From Primulina eburnea (taxonomy: Eukaryota; Streptophyta; Magnoliopsida; Lamiales; Gesneriaceae): a stretch of DNA of 64,000 nucleotides. Below, one piece after another: positions 35,286 through 46,986 of the stretch (positions are counted from its first letter, which is position 1; each line of letters opens with the position of its first letter). The notes under the pieces were generated by a model. That model saw only the letters and a list, made by a program, of their open reading frames with translations, searched no databases and was not told the DNA's origin. Location: the NCBI RefSeq assembly GCF_022965805.1, contig NC_133103.1, positions 29,998,329 through 30,062,328 of the forward strand. Reading direction: 5' to 3'. A program made the position numbers and the translations under genes.

Positions 35286-36973
35286 AACAAGCAATTCTCC
35301 CTCTTTATCAAGAAGAAAGAACCGAGGGAAGAAAGCTCTTTTCGTGTGAGATTTGAGTGTACGTAAAATCCGTCCGTCTGTTTTGAAATCCGAGTACGAC
35401 ACCGTGTTCCTCTCGACTCGGGCTATACAAGGACGTAAGTTTTGTTACGTTTTGAGATGTTTTGAAAATATGATGTTGCTAGAATTGAATATGACTCAGA
35501 TATGGTGTTTCTGCTACCGTAGACATTATAGAATTGAAGTCAGATTTAGAAACAGACTGTTTATGGAATTTGTATGATTTTCAGAAATGATTTGATTTAG
35601 ATTTGATATCAGAATTGTGTTATTATTGACTCAGAGTGTACAGATATTATGTTATAGATTGTACTGAGATATATTATGAATTCTGTATGATATTGTGATG
35701 TTGAGAATGACGGGATTACAAGATTGTGTTATTATGCCGTTGAAACATCAGTTAAATTACATTGATCAGATTCAGATATGATTTAGATTATATCGAGAGA
35801 TTGTTGATATGAATCAGATGGTATTTTGTTCAGATATTGATCAGATTATGTACTGAGTCGAGTATTGACCAGAACGGATTGTGAATTGAATTATACATTG
35901 ATACAGTATATTTGTTATTGTCATTTCAGATCGGATATGGACAGACTGGACTTCGAGACTTCGTCTTCCTCAGATGGGGAAGATAAAGGTATAATTCATG
36001 TGATATTCGGGAAGAACAACTCAATTGAGATCGCGTTGAGTTGCCCAATAAATCACATACTATACTCTTGTTTATGTTTATATGATTATGCAATGATTAT
36101 AGATTGTTATTCATGCATTAAGATAGGGCAGTCTGGAGATCAGGCAGACTCTAGACATTCGGCGATATCTCAGCTCTGGGGAAGATCACCGCCCCTTTGT
36201 AGACGTGGATACAGATCAGGTCGAAGTCTAGGAATAAGACGTACAGCACCTCGATTGGTAGGGTAGGTGACAGCCAGTGACGTCTTATTCACAACGGGAT
36301 CCCTAGAGTTTTAGTCGAGTCAAGTCTAGACATGAGTTGATTAGAATTGTATGGATGTGGCTTCCTAGATCATGGGACCCATCGTTATTGCTTTCAGTAT
36401 GATAGCATGTTTCTATGATTGAGAGTGTTTATATGCATGTTTATTTGATTTAAAGTGCATGCATATTTTGATTAGATTTCATAGATTATGAAATCTATTA
36501 TTTTGATTTTATTCATGACAGTATGCTTCATGATTTATTTTGTATATATGCATGTTTACCATGTGTTACACTGGGATTTATTCTCACCGGAGTTATCCAG
36601 CTGTTGTCTTGTTTTGTATGTGTGCATGACAACAGGTGGGGCTGGATCGGGGTCAAGAAGATGATGAGAGAAGACGAGTTTAGCGTGGTGATTCCGGACT
36701 TGCAGTAGAATTGAGTTTACTACTTGAACTTTAATAGTTGAACCTTAGATTAGATTATTGTACTTTTAATACTGAAATGTATTTTATACAGACATGTATA
36801 GTATTTAGATTCCATTACCTTCCGCAGTTACATTTGAAAAAAGAAAAATTTTTAGACCCTGTTTATCAGAACTGATAATTAAATCCCAAAGAAGATTAAG
36901 AAGATGATCAGCGTCCGGGATAAATCCCAAAGAAGATTAAGAAGATGATCAGCGTCCGGGTCCCCACAACAGG

Positions 36974-36985
36974 TGGTATCAGAGC
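36974..36985 (+). promoter_or_regulatory. Gypsy-3 primer-binding site
   Basis: TGGTATCAGAGC starts five bases after the LTR end. Confidence 0.9.
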
Positions 36986-37408
36986 GAGGATCCTTTAGAG
37001 ATAGATCTTTAGACTAAGATAGTTAGAACTGATAGATCTTTTAGATTGACTTAGATGGGGTTAGAAGAGAATGAGCGGGGTAGATGAATTTTCTTTCCTT
37101 GCATGTGTGTGCTAGCATGAGATTGCTTATGATGTTGATTTACATTGTGATGCTAGCATGAGATTATGTGTTACTGCTTGTAGATACATGTTTACCTGAT
37201 TATGTGAATTAGATTGGTATTATGTATCACTGAATACGAATCAGATCGGATTCATGACCAGCAGTAAGATGGTCAGGAAAAGATTTGAAACAGATTTGTG
37301 GTATGGGATTACTGATGTTTTTGGTAATCAGATATAGCTCCCCGTAGAATTCCAGAAAAAGGCAGTACGTCATATGATCAGACAGATAGAACAGAACCTC
37401 AGATAGAC

Positions 37409-38260
37409 ATGTCAGAAATTCAGATGGAAACACAGATACAGAGGTTCCAGTCGTTTCAGCCGCCGGTTCTGAAGGGAAATGAGACGTCAGCAGATTGTGA
37501 GAAGTGGCTTGAGGAGACAGAAATGTTATTTGAATTCCTAAATTTCACAGATGAGTGTAGAATTAGGCTTATTGAGAACTAGTTGCAAGAGACTGCTAGA
37601 AGATGGTGGTTACTCACCAAAGGAGCCTTAGAGCAGAGTCGTTCAGTGATCACGTGGAAGACCTTTAGATTTGAATTTTATCAAAGATTCTTCCCTACCT
37701 CATATAGACAGGATAGAAGTGCAGAATTTGCAAACCTGAGACAGGGTCCTTTGAGTGTTGATGAATACTTGGCACAGTTCTTCACACTTCTACGTTTTGC
37801 TCCTCTTGTGGCTAGAAATGATGATGCTATGTCTAGCCAGTTCATTCAAGGATTGAATCCAGAAGTACGTACGTTGGTAAATGTAAAGCAATCAAGTAAT
37901 TTTGCTGATACCTTGAATAGGGCTAAAAGAGCGGAAACGGTGCTGATAGGACAACCGGGAGCATTATATGATCTTCCAGCACCAGACCCACAGCAACTGC
38001 ATTCTAGAGTTGAGACTGGTAGTAGCAGTGGTAAAAAGAAAGAACCCTTGCAAATTCAGAAGAAGCAGTTCAAGAGATTAGGTAGTAGCTCGTCTAGTTC
38101 CAGTAGTTCCAGCCCGAGCTATACTGGAATATATTGCCGGACTTGTGGAGGGAGACATTCCACAGAACAATGTCAGGGAGTGCTTGGTAAGTGCAATATC
38201 TGTAAGCAGACAGGACACTTTGCTAAAGTTTGTCCGCAGAGACAGTTTCGAAGATCTTAA
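37409..38260 (+). pseudogene. Gypsy-3 gag with one stop codon
   Basis: From an ATG at 37409 the frame gives a gypsy gag: PPVLKGNETSADCEKWLEE, RRWWLLTKGAL, FRFEFYQRFFPTSYR and LRQGPLSVDEYLAQF. A serine-rich linker follows, then a zinc knuckle, CNICKQTGHFAKVC, preceded by a CRTCGGRHSTEQC motif. A TAG at 37580-37582 interrupts it after codon 57. Downstream it is open to a TAA at 38260. The fold matches chromovirus gags. The two LTRs and this gag are the only well-kept parts of the element. Confidence 0.85.
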
Positions 38261-40707
38261 AGAGCAGAATCATTAGTGGTAATGACTGAGAAACAGACCC
38301 AGAATACACAACAGGTACTATTCTTTATGATTATATTACAGATGTATTGATATGTACGAATGCATTTTTGAGTATCTGTGATTGGATAGCCTGGAGATAT
38401 GCTGTATCTGTTGGGTCTGTGTATACTGTAGTATTAATTCCTTGATTGTTGAGGAAAATGTTGATATCAAAGATTTTGGTGATATAGATACATAAACTGT
38501 AGTAAGATAAGATCGAGATCAAGAGAGATGGGGATGTACTTTTGTTATCTGATTTTGATTGCATTCTTGATATTTATATGTTGAACAAGTGCATAGGTAA
38601 GAATCAGACCAGATTTGGCTGATAAACGGAGATTTCCGGTAAGGATTCTAGATTTAGGAGTCCTTAATATTTGTATTGTTAATGAATCGATTAATACAGA
38701 AAGGAACAGATTGTATCTTTATGTATTCAGTAGATCCACTGAAATCGAGCATAACAAGTACAGATGTGATAGTCAAGTATGAGTTAACTGATAGTTGCCT
38801 AGATAAGATTTCAGATAAGTTTTATATCAGAAAGGTAGATTTCAGAACTGAATCAATATCAGGTATTAATTCGGTACAGAATAACAGTGAGTATACAGAA
38901 TGAATGGAAAGAATTGACTGATCAGAACATTGGCTGAGAATTACAGTTGATTGAGTATTTCTTTTGAAGATAGTTCAATTCGGTTTCTAGATTGATAGAT
39001 TTTGTATTCAGAGATATTCTGAAGAGTTATGCTTGTTATATCCATGATATTTGATATGTTAATAGCATCTGATTGATTAAATGGAATATTTGAAGATTTT
39101 ATTGAATATTTAGAGAATTGTGATTATTGTATACAGAAATTAGTCAGGTATGAATCATAATTGAAACAGATTGTATTCAGAATATGTGATATCTGCAGTT
39201 TGTATACCGATTTATGTGCACGGTTGAGACAGAATTCAGCGACTGTAAACGACACAGGTAACAGATATATCAGAATTAGCAGAAATGTCAGAAAGTCAGA
39301 ATTGCTGAGTTTTACAGATTTTCTTAATCTCTTATTCCCTTATTATGATATATCTGCTTGCGTATTATGATTGATCTAAATCAGTATTTGAGACATCTTA
39401 TATTGGTTGGGAGTATATTCTAATTGCAGATGAGATATAGCAGTTGATTTGGGCAGTATGAAGATTGGTCAGCCAGCCAGAATTTATTATGTTATGAGTT
39501 TCTTAAACTCACTAGATCTGTATAAGTTCTTTCTATTCAGAATTCGATGTGATATTACCGTTATTGTGAATCAGTGTAATACAGTTTATTGTAAACAGTG
39601 GAAATCAGAGCAGAGTATCGTTTACAGTAACAAATATGTGACTTTGTGTTTGTATCAGACAGACTACTTCTATTGTGTGATGTCAGAATGTTTCAGAATT
39701 ATTTATAGCTTTTGATATGGGTGGTCAGAGCCGAATATCAGGTAGGTATTTTTTTTAACTTATATTATTGTTGATTTGTTTATATAGAATAGTTCGAATC
39801 TAGAATCACAGATAGTGTCAGAACTGCACAATAGTGAAGTCAGTTTTCATTCAGATGGTTGTGAATGTACTATATTCGAACAGATAGATTGTGATATAAA
39901 CAGATTAGATCAGTTATGGCAGAAATTGTGCAGACATGTTGGCAGAAATTGTACTGATAAGTCTGAGTTGCTAACAGAAGAAGATAGAAAGATAGAAATC
40001 AGAAGATTGGTTACAGAATATGTATATTTCTGAATAGAAATGGGAGTACATTTCTATGGTGTTCGTAATGACATTACAACCATTTTCTTTAGATTTAGAT
40101 ATGATATGATTATGATTGACAGATTTCTCAATCTATATCTATCAGTTTGTACCAGATTACGTGCAAACAGAACTAGATGACATAGATCGATGTCAAAGAA
40201 ATAATCAGATGGATTAGAATATTGAATTAGATGATATCAGATTGTGATTTTGTTGGAGTGGTACTTGTGATAGACCATATCATAAGCTCTCTTGTGCAGA
40301 TTTATTACAGATTGACAGGTAGTCAGAGAGATCGACAGATAGTCAGGGTGTAGTAATCAGATATTGACAGATATTGGTAGAACTATAGTGCTGAATGTTA
40401 GCACTAGTTATCCAGATAGTTTAACATGAATAGATTTAAGACACCAACGTCGGATGATGACGATTGGTATTTAAAGATAAAGACTGAATATGTCCTGGAT
40501 TGGGATAAGCAAATATAATAACAACTACAGGTAGTAGGGTTTTGTTATAACTTACAGGTTGGTATATACGGATGTTTTATAGCCAGCATTGCAAGATTGA
40601 GATTTCAGAACAGATTCATTGAGATGAGTTCTGCTTTGAACTTTGTATACATTTCTTCTGATATATCTGAATTGAGTATTTGCGAGTTCGAGGGCGAACT
40701 CAGATCT
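38261..40707 (+). pseudogene. Gypsy-3 decayed pol remnant
   Basis: This 2.4-kb stretch is AT-rich and full of stops in all frames. Near 38535-38660 a protease-like signature can still be read (SDFDCIL, later SGKDSRFRSP), and the end near 40680-40720 has the typical polyprotein tail before the polypurine tract. I find no RT or integrase motif, so most of pol was lost or decayed before the last transposition. Confidence 0.6.
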
Positions 40708-40721
40708 AAGAGGGGGAGAAA
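40708..40721 (+). promoter_or_regulatory. Gypsy-3 polypurine tract
   Basis: AAGAGGGGGAGAA directly precedes the 3' LTR. Confidence 0.9.
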
Positions 40722-42839
40722 TGTAAGGCCCGAGAAATTAATCCGGTTAATCTGAAAAGATTTGGAAATGATTATTATAATCTATGGTTGATAATTAAGA
40801 TGATTATAGACGGAACGGATCAGACCGGGAAAGCCGAAAGAAGAAATCTCAATAAGTGGGAAGATTATGCTTGGCGCATATGCACGAAGAAAATGGCGCA
40901 TATGCGCGGAAGGTCCAGAAGGATTGGCGCATATGCGCGACTTAAATGGCGCATATGCGCGGGTGGGACAGAATGTTTGGCGCATATGCACGAGTAAAGT
41001 GGCGCATATGCGCGAGATGCAGAAAATGCCGGACAGCACTACCGGCGCATATGCGCGGCTTTGTGCGCGCATATGCGCGCGGCATGCACCATGAAAAATC
41101 GCCACATGGTGTTTTGGAGGCAACGTGTAAGTATATGTGTATATAAAGAACAAGCAATTCTCCCTCTTTATCAAGAAGAAAGAACCGAGGGAAGAAAGCT
41201 CTTTTCGTGTGAGATTTGAGTGTACGTAAAATCCGTCCGTCTGTTTTGAAATCCGAGTACGACACCGTGTTCCTCTCGACTCGGGCTATACAAGGACGTA
41301 AGTTTTGTTACGTTTTGAGATGTTTTGAAAATATGATGTTGCTAGAATTGAATATGACTCAGATATGGTGTTTCTGCTACCGTAGACATTATAGAATTGA
41401 AGTCAGATTTAGAAACAGACTGTTTATGGAATTTGTATGATTTTCAGAAATGATTTGATTTAGATTTGATATCAGAATTGTGTTATTATTGACTCAGAGT
41501 GTACAGATATTGAGTTATAGATTGTACTGAGATATATTATGAATTCTGTATGATATTGTGATGTTGAGAATGACGGGATTACAAGATTGTGTTATTATGC
41601 CGTTGAAACATCAGTTAAATTAGATTGATCAGATTCAGATATGATTTAGATTATATCGAGAGATTGTTGATATGAATCAGATGGTATTTTGTTCAGATAT
41701 TGATCAGATTATGTACTGAGTCGAGTATTGACCAGAACGGATTGTGAATTGAATTATACATTGATACAGTATATTTGTTATTGTCATTTCAGATCGGATA
41801 TGGACAGACTGGACTTCGAGACTTCGTCTTCCTCAGACGGGGAAGATAAAGGTATAATTCATGTGATATTGGGGAAGAACAACTCAATTGAGATCGCGTT
41901 GAGTTGCCCAATAAATCACATACTATACTCTTGTTTATGTTTATATGATTATGCAATGATTATAGATTGTTATTCATGCATTAAGATAGGGCAGTCCGGA
42001 GATCAGGCAGACTCTAGACGTTCGGCGATATCTCAGCTCTGGGGAAGATCACCGCCCCTTTGTAGACGTGGATACAGATCAGGCCGAAGTCTAGGAATAA
42101 GACGTAAAGCACCTCGATTGGTAGGGTAGGTGACAGCCAGTGACGTCTTATTCACAACGGGATCCCTAGAGTTTTAGTCGAGTCAAGTCTAGACATGAGT
42201 TGATTAGAACTGCATGATTATATGGATGTGGCTTCCTAGATCATGGGACCCATCGTTATTGCTTTCAGTATGATAGCATGTTTCTATGATTGAGAGTGTT
42301 TATATGCATGTTTATTTGATTTAAAGTGCATGCATATTTTGATTAGATTTCATAGATTATGAAATCTATTATTTTGATTTTATTCATGACAGTATGCTTC
42401 ATGATTTATTTTGTATATATGCATGTTTACCATGTGTTACACTGGGATTTATTCTCACCGGAGTTATCCGGCTGTTGTCTTGTTTTGTATGTGTGGATGA
42501 CAACAGGTGGGGCTGGATCGGGGTCAAGAAGATGATGAGAGAAGACGAGTTTAGCGTGGTGATTTCGGACTTGCAGTAGACTTGAGTTTACTACTTGAAC
42601 TTTAGTAGTTGAACCTTAGATTAGATTATTGTACTTTTAATACTGAAATGTATTTTATACAGACATGTATAGTATTTAGATTCCATTACCTTCCGCAGTT
42701 ACATTTGAAAAAAGAAAAATTTTTAGACCCTGTTTATCAGAACTGATAATTAAATCCCAAAGAAGATTAAGAAGATGATCAGCGTCCGGGATAAATCCCA
42801 AAGAAGATTAAGAAGATGATCAGCGTCCGGGTCCCCACA
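40722..42839 (+). repeat. Gypsy-3 3' LTR
   Basis: The 2118-bp copy is nearly identical to 34835-36968. It has eight palindromes (40872-41084) and the same 41-bp tandem duplication at 42751-42831, which therefore predates this insertion. It has TATATAAAG near 41140. Confidence 0.93.
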
Positions 42840-43250
42840 CACAAGGGATGAAATTCCACTTACAAACCACAATAACACCTTGAATCTAACTCTTGGTACA
42901 CCACCTACAACAATAATCCATAAATAACACCAACATCAACTCAATATCCAAGAATCCAAGTCAAATAATCCATTAAACCAACATAAACAACAAGCCCAAA
43001 TCATCTCTCACCTCAAACCAAGAAATAATACAACCAAAAGCTTACCTTAGCTTCCTAGAGCAACCAAGAACCTCGATCTCAACTCGAAACTCCAACTAAA
43101 AGCTTGAATCAAAGATGAGAAGTGAAAGAAAATGAAGAAAACCCTTGTTTTCCAAGAGAAAAACGAGAATGGAGGAGAAAAGAAAGGGAAAAGTGAAGTC
43201 AACCCATCCAAAAAGGTACTTAAAATCTCGACCATACCTCTACTATTCAT

Positions 43251-43474
43251 CACCGCGGGTGCGCTGCCAACAAGCACCGCGGGTGCGCTAAGCTCTCGGC
43301 AATCCAAACAGTTCCCCGAAAAATACGACCGCGGGTGCAGTCCTGCAAATACCGCGGGTGCGGTACTAACATCACTGCAGGTGCGGTGTACTCACGGCCA
43401 AAACACCAAAATCCAACAATTACGACCGCGGGTGCGGTCCTCTCCATGAGCGCGGGTGCGGTCTGGTCACGGCC
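43251..43474. repeat. Array of CCGCGGGTGCGG boxes (3' LTR)
   Basis: Boxes begin near 43253, 43277, 43329, 43352, 43375, 43426 and 43450. Spacings are 24, 52, 23, 23, 51 and 24 bp, so most occur in pairs or a triplet with 23-24 bp steps. The second copy of the array is at 49067-49307, with one more box. It lies upstream of the presumed start of transcription. I see no canonical TATA box after it. Confidence 0.85.
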
Positions 43475-43688
43475 AAGAACAATACTAATGCAACTAAAAT
43501 CGATCCAAAACACTGATACAAAACAACCAACACCATATAACAACATCAACCATGCCACAAAACAAAAATACCAACTATACTATAACCCATAACAGAACTC
43601 TTAACAGCACAACTAAACTTAAACTAAATCAATAAATCCATAACATACAAAACTTAAACCGTACTTTACACCGGGCTCGGCTATTACA

Positions 43689-43703
43689 ATCTCCCCTCCT
43701 TAA
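43689..43703 (-). promoter_or_regulatory. Gypsy-2 polypurine tract
   Basis: The minus strand reads TAAGGAGGGGAGAT directly before the 3' LTR. Confidence 0.88.
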
Positions 43704-43743
43704 GGGAATTTCGTCCTCGAAATTGACGTCACTGCACGAACAA

Positions 43744-44526
43744 CTAAGGATACTTCTCTCTCATCTCATCCTCTGGTTCCCACGTAGCCTCTTCGATCAA
43801 ATGGTTCCTCCAAAGAACTTTAACGATGCCGATCTCTTTGTTCCTCAAAACTCTGACTTTGCGATCCAAAATCTGGACCGGAATCTCTTGGTAAGTCAAA
43901 TTCGGCGTCAAATCCAATGGCTCGTGGCGAAGAACATGGGAAGGATTTGCAATATACTTCCTGAGCATCGATACGTGAAAAACATTGTGAACTCTGTCAA
44001 GATCTGGCGGTAGGGCTAACCTGTAGGCTCGATCTCCAACTCTGTCCAATATCTCGAATGGACCAATAAACCTCGGACTCAACTTACCCTTCTTGCCAAA
44101 TCGCATCACACCCTTGAGAGGTGCTATCTTCAGAAACACGTGATCGCCAACCTCAAACTGCAAAGGTCTACGACGAACATCTGCATAGCTCTTCTGTCCC
44201 GACTGCGCAGTCTTCATCCTTTCACGGATAACAACAACAACATCGGCCGTCTGTTGGACCAACTCTGGTCCCAACATCTTCCTCTCACCAACCTCATCCC
44301 AATACAAGGGAGATCTACACTTCCTGCCATAAAGTGCCTCATACGGTGCCATCCCAATCGTCGCTTGGTAGCTATTATTGTACGTGAACTCAACAAGAGG
44401 AAATTTAGAATTCCAGCTACCAGAATAATCGATAGTACAAGCTCTGAGCATATCCTCTAGAATCTGAATGACTCTCTCTGATTGACCGTCGCTCTGAGGG
44501 TGATAAGCTATACTGAAAGCTAACCG
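43744..44526 (-). pseudogene. Gypsy-2 integrase C-terminus and chromodomain
   Basis: The stretch is in the same frame as the RT-integrase part, separated by a TAA at 44529-44527. It holds the integrase end (HPQSDGQSERVIQ with the third catalytic acidic residue; GRKCRSPLYWDEVGE; GPFEILDRVGDRAYRLALP) and a chromodomain tail (VKVLWRNHLIEEATWEPE). The tail is known in chromoviruses to guide insertion to marked chromatin. Confidence 0.9.
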
Positions 44527-46470
44527 TTAACCCATAGCTCTGTGCAAAATCTTCCAAAACTCTGAGGTAAATCTAGGGTCACGATCAGACACAATCGACA
44601 CAGGGACACTGTGAAGTCTAACAATCTCTGCTATGTAATCCTCGGCATACTGGTTCATGGAATACGTCGTCTTGACTGGAAGAAAGTGCGCTGACTTGGT
44701 CAATCGATCGACAATAACCCAAATGGAATTGAAACCCTTCTGCGTCCTGGGAAGACCAGTCACGAAATCCATCGTAATATGCTCCCACTTCCACTGAGGA
44801 ATCGGCAATGACAACAATGTCCCAGCAGGTCTCTGGTGCTCAATCTTCACCTGCTGACAAGTTAGGCACTGAGAAATAAATACGGCAATATCTTTCTTCA
44901 TACCTGGCCACCAGTAAAGTCGACGAAGATCCTGATACATTTTGGTGCTGCCTGGATGTATCGAATATGGCACGGTATGAGCCTCTGTCAAGACGTCTCG
45001 CCGAATATCATCGCCAATAGGAACACAAATACGGCCTCTGAAAGTCACCAAACCATCACCATTCAATCCAAATTCTGAGTTACCCCTCTCCTCTGCTCTA
45101 GCTCTCAACTCTAACAACTGCAAATCAGTAGACTGCTCTCTACGGATCCTGTTCGTCAAAGTAGCCCGAATGACCAACGCTGAAAAGCGAGCAATGGTCC
45201 CCGGAACCACCAAAGAAATCTCCTCTCTCTGCAAGTCCATCAACAACGGCTTCTGAATCAACGAACTCAAGGAAAAACTCGACTTACGGCTCAAAGCATC
45301 CGCTACAACATTCGCTTTCCCTGGGTGGTAACTGATCGTCACATCATAATCTTTAACAAGCTCTAACCACCTCCTCTGTCGCATATTGAGCTCTTTCTGG
45401 GAAAACAGATACTTCAAACTCTTGTGGTCTGTGAAGATCTCACACTTTTCGCCATACAAATAATGTCTCCAAATCTTCAAGGCGAAAACAATAGCTGCTA
45501 GCTCTAAATCATGCGTCGGATAATTCTTCTCATAGTCTTTCAACTGGCGAGAAGCATAGGCGATAACCTTACCTCGCTGCATCAGCACTGCACCAAGGCC
45601 TTTCTTCGACGCATCGGTAAACACAACAAAATCCTCTGAACCACTGGGCAATGAAAGAACAGGAGCTGTCGTCAATCTATCCTTCAACTCTTGAAATGCA
45701 CTCTGGAAATCAATAGACCATTCGAACTTCACAGTCTTCCTCGTCAAATTGGTCAATGGCAAGGCAATCTTGGAGAAATCTGAAATAAAGCGACGATAAT
45801 AACCCGCCAAACCAAGGAAACTGCGTACCTCTGATACAGTGGTAGGAATAGGCCACTTCTGAATCGCCTCTATCTTCACTGGATCAACAGCAATGCCATC
45901 CTTCGAAACGACATGGCCTAGAAAAGAAATCCGATCCAACCAAAATTCATACTTCTTCAACTTGGCTAACAACCTCTTCTCCCTCAACAATCGGAGAACA
46001 ACTCTGAGATGCTCTGCATTAAGCTCTCTGGTCTTGGAATAGATCAAGATGTCGTCGATGAAGACAATGACGAAGCTATCCAAATACGGCTTGAACACAC
46101 GGTTCATCAGATCCATGAAGATCGAAGGAGCATTGGTCAGACCAAAAGACATTACAAGAAACTCATAGTGACCATACCTGGTCCAGAACGCTGTCTTAGA
46201 GATATCAGACTCCCTAACCTTCAACTGATAATAGCCAGACCGAAGATCAACCTTCGAAAATACAGTAGCACCATGAAGCTGATCAAACAAATCATCTATC
46301 CGTGGCAACGGATACTTGTTCTTGATCGTCACTTTTTTGAGCTCCCTATAGTCGATACACAGCCGTAAAGACTCATCTTTCTTCTTGACAAACAGAACCG
46401 GAGCTCCCCAAGGCGAAGAACTCGGACGAATAAAACCCTTGTCCAAAAGATCCTGCAACTGCGTCTTCAA
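44527..46470 (-). pseudogene. Gypsy-2 RT, RNase H and integrase core, 647 codons open
   Basis: RT motifs run from [12 protein letters not shown] to the catalytic [10 protein letters not shown] (about residues 136-145 from the first codon). RNase H follows ([41 protein letters not shown]). Then comes the integrase zinc finger ([30 protein letters not shown]) and core ([23 protein letters not shown]). The frame is flanked by TAG at 46473-46471 and TAA at 44529-44527, both in phase with gag and the chromodomain. It is otherwise undamaged, so decay has hardly begun. Confidence 0.92.
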
Positions 46471-46986
46471 CTACTTCATCTCGGTAGGGGCCATTCTATA
46501 CGGAGCCTTAGAAATAGGAACCGTACCTGGAGCTAGATCAATCACAAACTCAATGTCTCTGTCCGGCGGCAAACCCGGCACATCATCCTCAAACACATCA
46601 GAAAACTCCCTCACAACATCGATATCATCAATATTCAACTTAATCAATCTATCCACATCCACAATCGAAGCCAGAAACACAACACAACCTCTACACATCA
46701 ACTTCTCAGCCTCAAGACAAGAAATAAAAGGAAGGACCAGCGAAGTACCTGCACTGGCGAGCATACCTTCCCTAATGCCATCATCTGCAAAGGTCACCGT
46801 CTTAGCAACGCAATCAATAACCGCACGATAGGTTGAAAGCCAATCCATGCCAAGAATAACATCAAAGGCAACCATCGGGATAACAATCAAATCAGCAAAA
46901 ACAACTCGCTCCTCAATACGAACAGGGCATGCATAAACAATTGACGTCGGGCACAACACGTCCCCCGAAGGCAAAACAACACTAAG
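46471..46986 (-). pseudogene. Gypsy-2 protease C-terminal part and linker
   Basis: This part follows the protease active site (in the gag-side frame) after a TAG at 46989-46987. It carries the protease flap and end (DVILGMDWLSTYRAVIDC) and the linker to RT (FEDDVPGLPPDRDIEF, APYRMAPTEMK). It ends at the TAG at 46473-46471, where Glu is usual in the family. Confidence 0.85.

Larger units (their letters stand above)
34835..36968 (+). repeat. Gypsy-3 5' LTR
   Basis: The 2134-bp LTR holds a palindrome array (34984-35222), TATATAAAG at 35277-35285, a GTAAGT donor-like site near 35435, an acceptor-like ACAACAG near 36635 and a 41-bp tandem duplication at 36880-36961. Compared with the 3' LTR it has one extra 24-bp unit in the array. 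The frames it gives (repeated GAYARLKWRIC-type peptides) are repeat artefacts. Confidence 0.93.
34835..42839 (+). mobile_element. Gypsy-3: young non-autonomous gypsy element
   Basis: The LTRs (34835-36968 and 40722-42839) start TGTAAGGCCCGAG and end GGTCCCCACA. CACAA flanks the element at 34830-34834 and 42840-42844. A tRNA-Met primer site and a polypurine tract are present. The only clear domain is gag (37409-38260, with one stop). The rest of the 3.7-kb interior is decayed pol without RT or integrase. About 20 substitutions in 2.1 kb separate the LTRs by eye, so it moved recently, with enzymes supplied by others. Confidence 0.93.
34074..43688 (-). repeat. Gypsy-2 3' LTR (interrupted by Gypsy-3)
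   Basis: The two parts, 34074-34834 and 42845-43688, are joined across Gypsy-3 by its CACAA duplication. The full LTR is about 1.6 kb. It has seven GC-rich boxes (43251-43474) and a transcribed-looking leader with a donor-like AAG/GTAAGC near 43045 on the minus strand. No gene is seen in it. Confidence 0.92.

Noticed and set aside
34895..35402. Repetitive short proteins (GAYARLKWRIC-type) in the Gypsy-3 LTR
   Set aside because: They exist in several frames and on both strands solely because of the palindrome array, and recur in each LTR copy.
38261..40707. Small frames in the Gypsy-3 interior as accessory genes
   Set aside because: They are short and scattered in all phases, and traces of protease in between show that the region is decayed pol.
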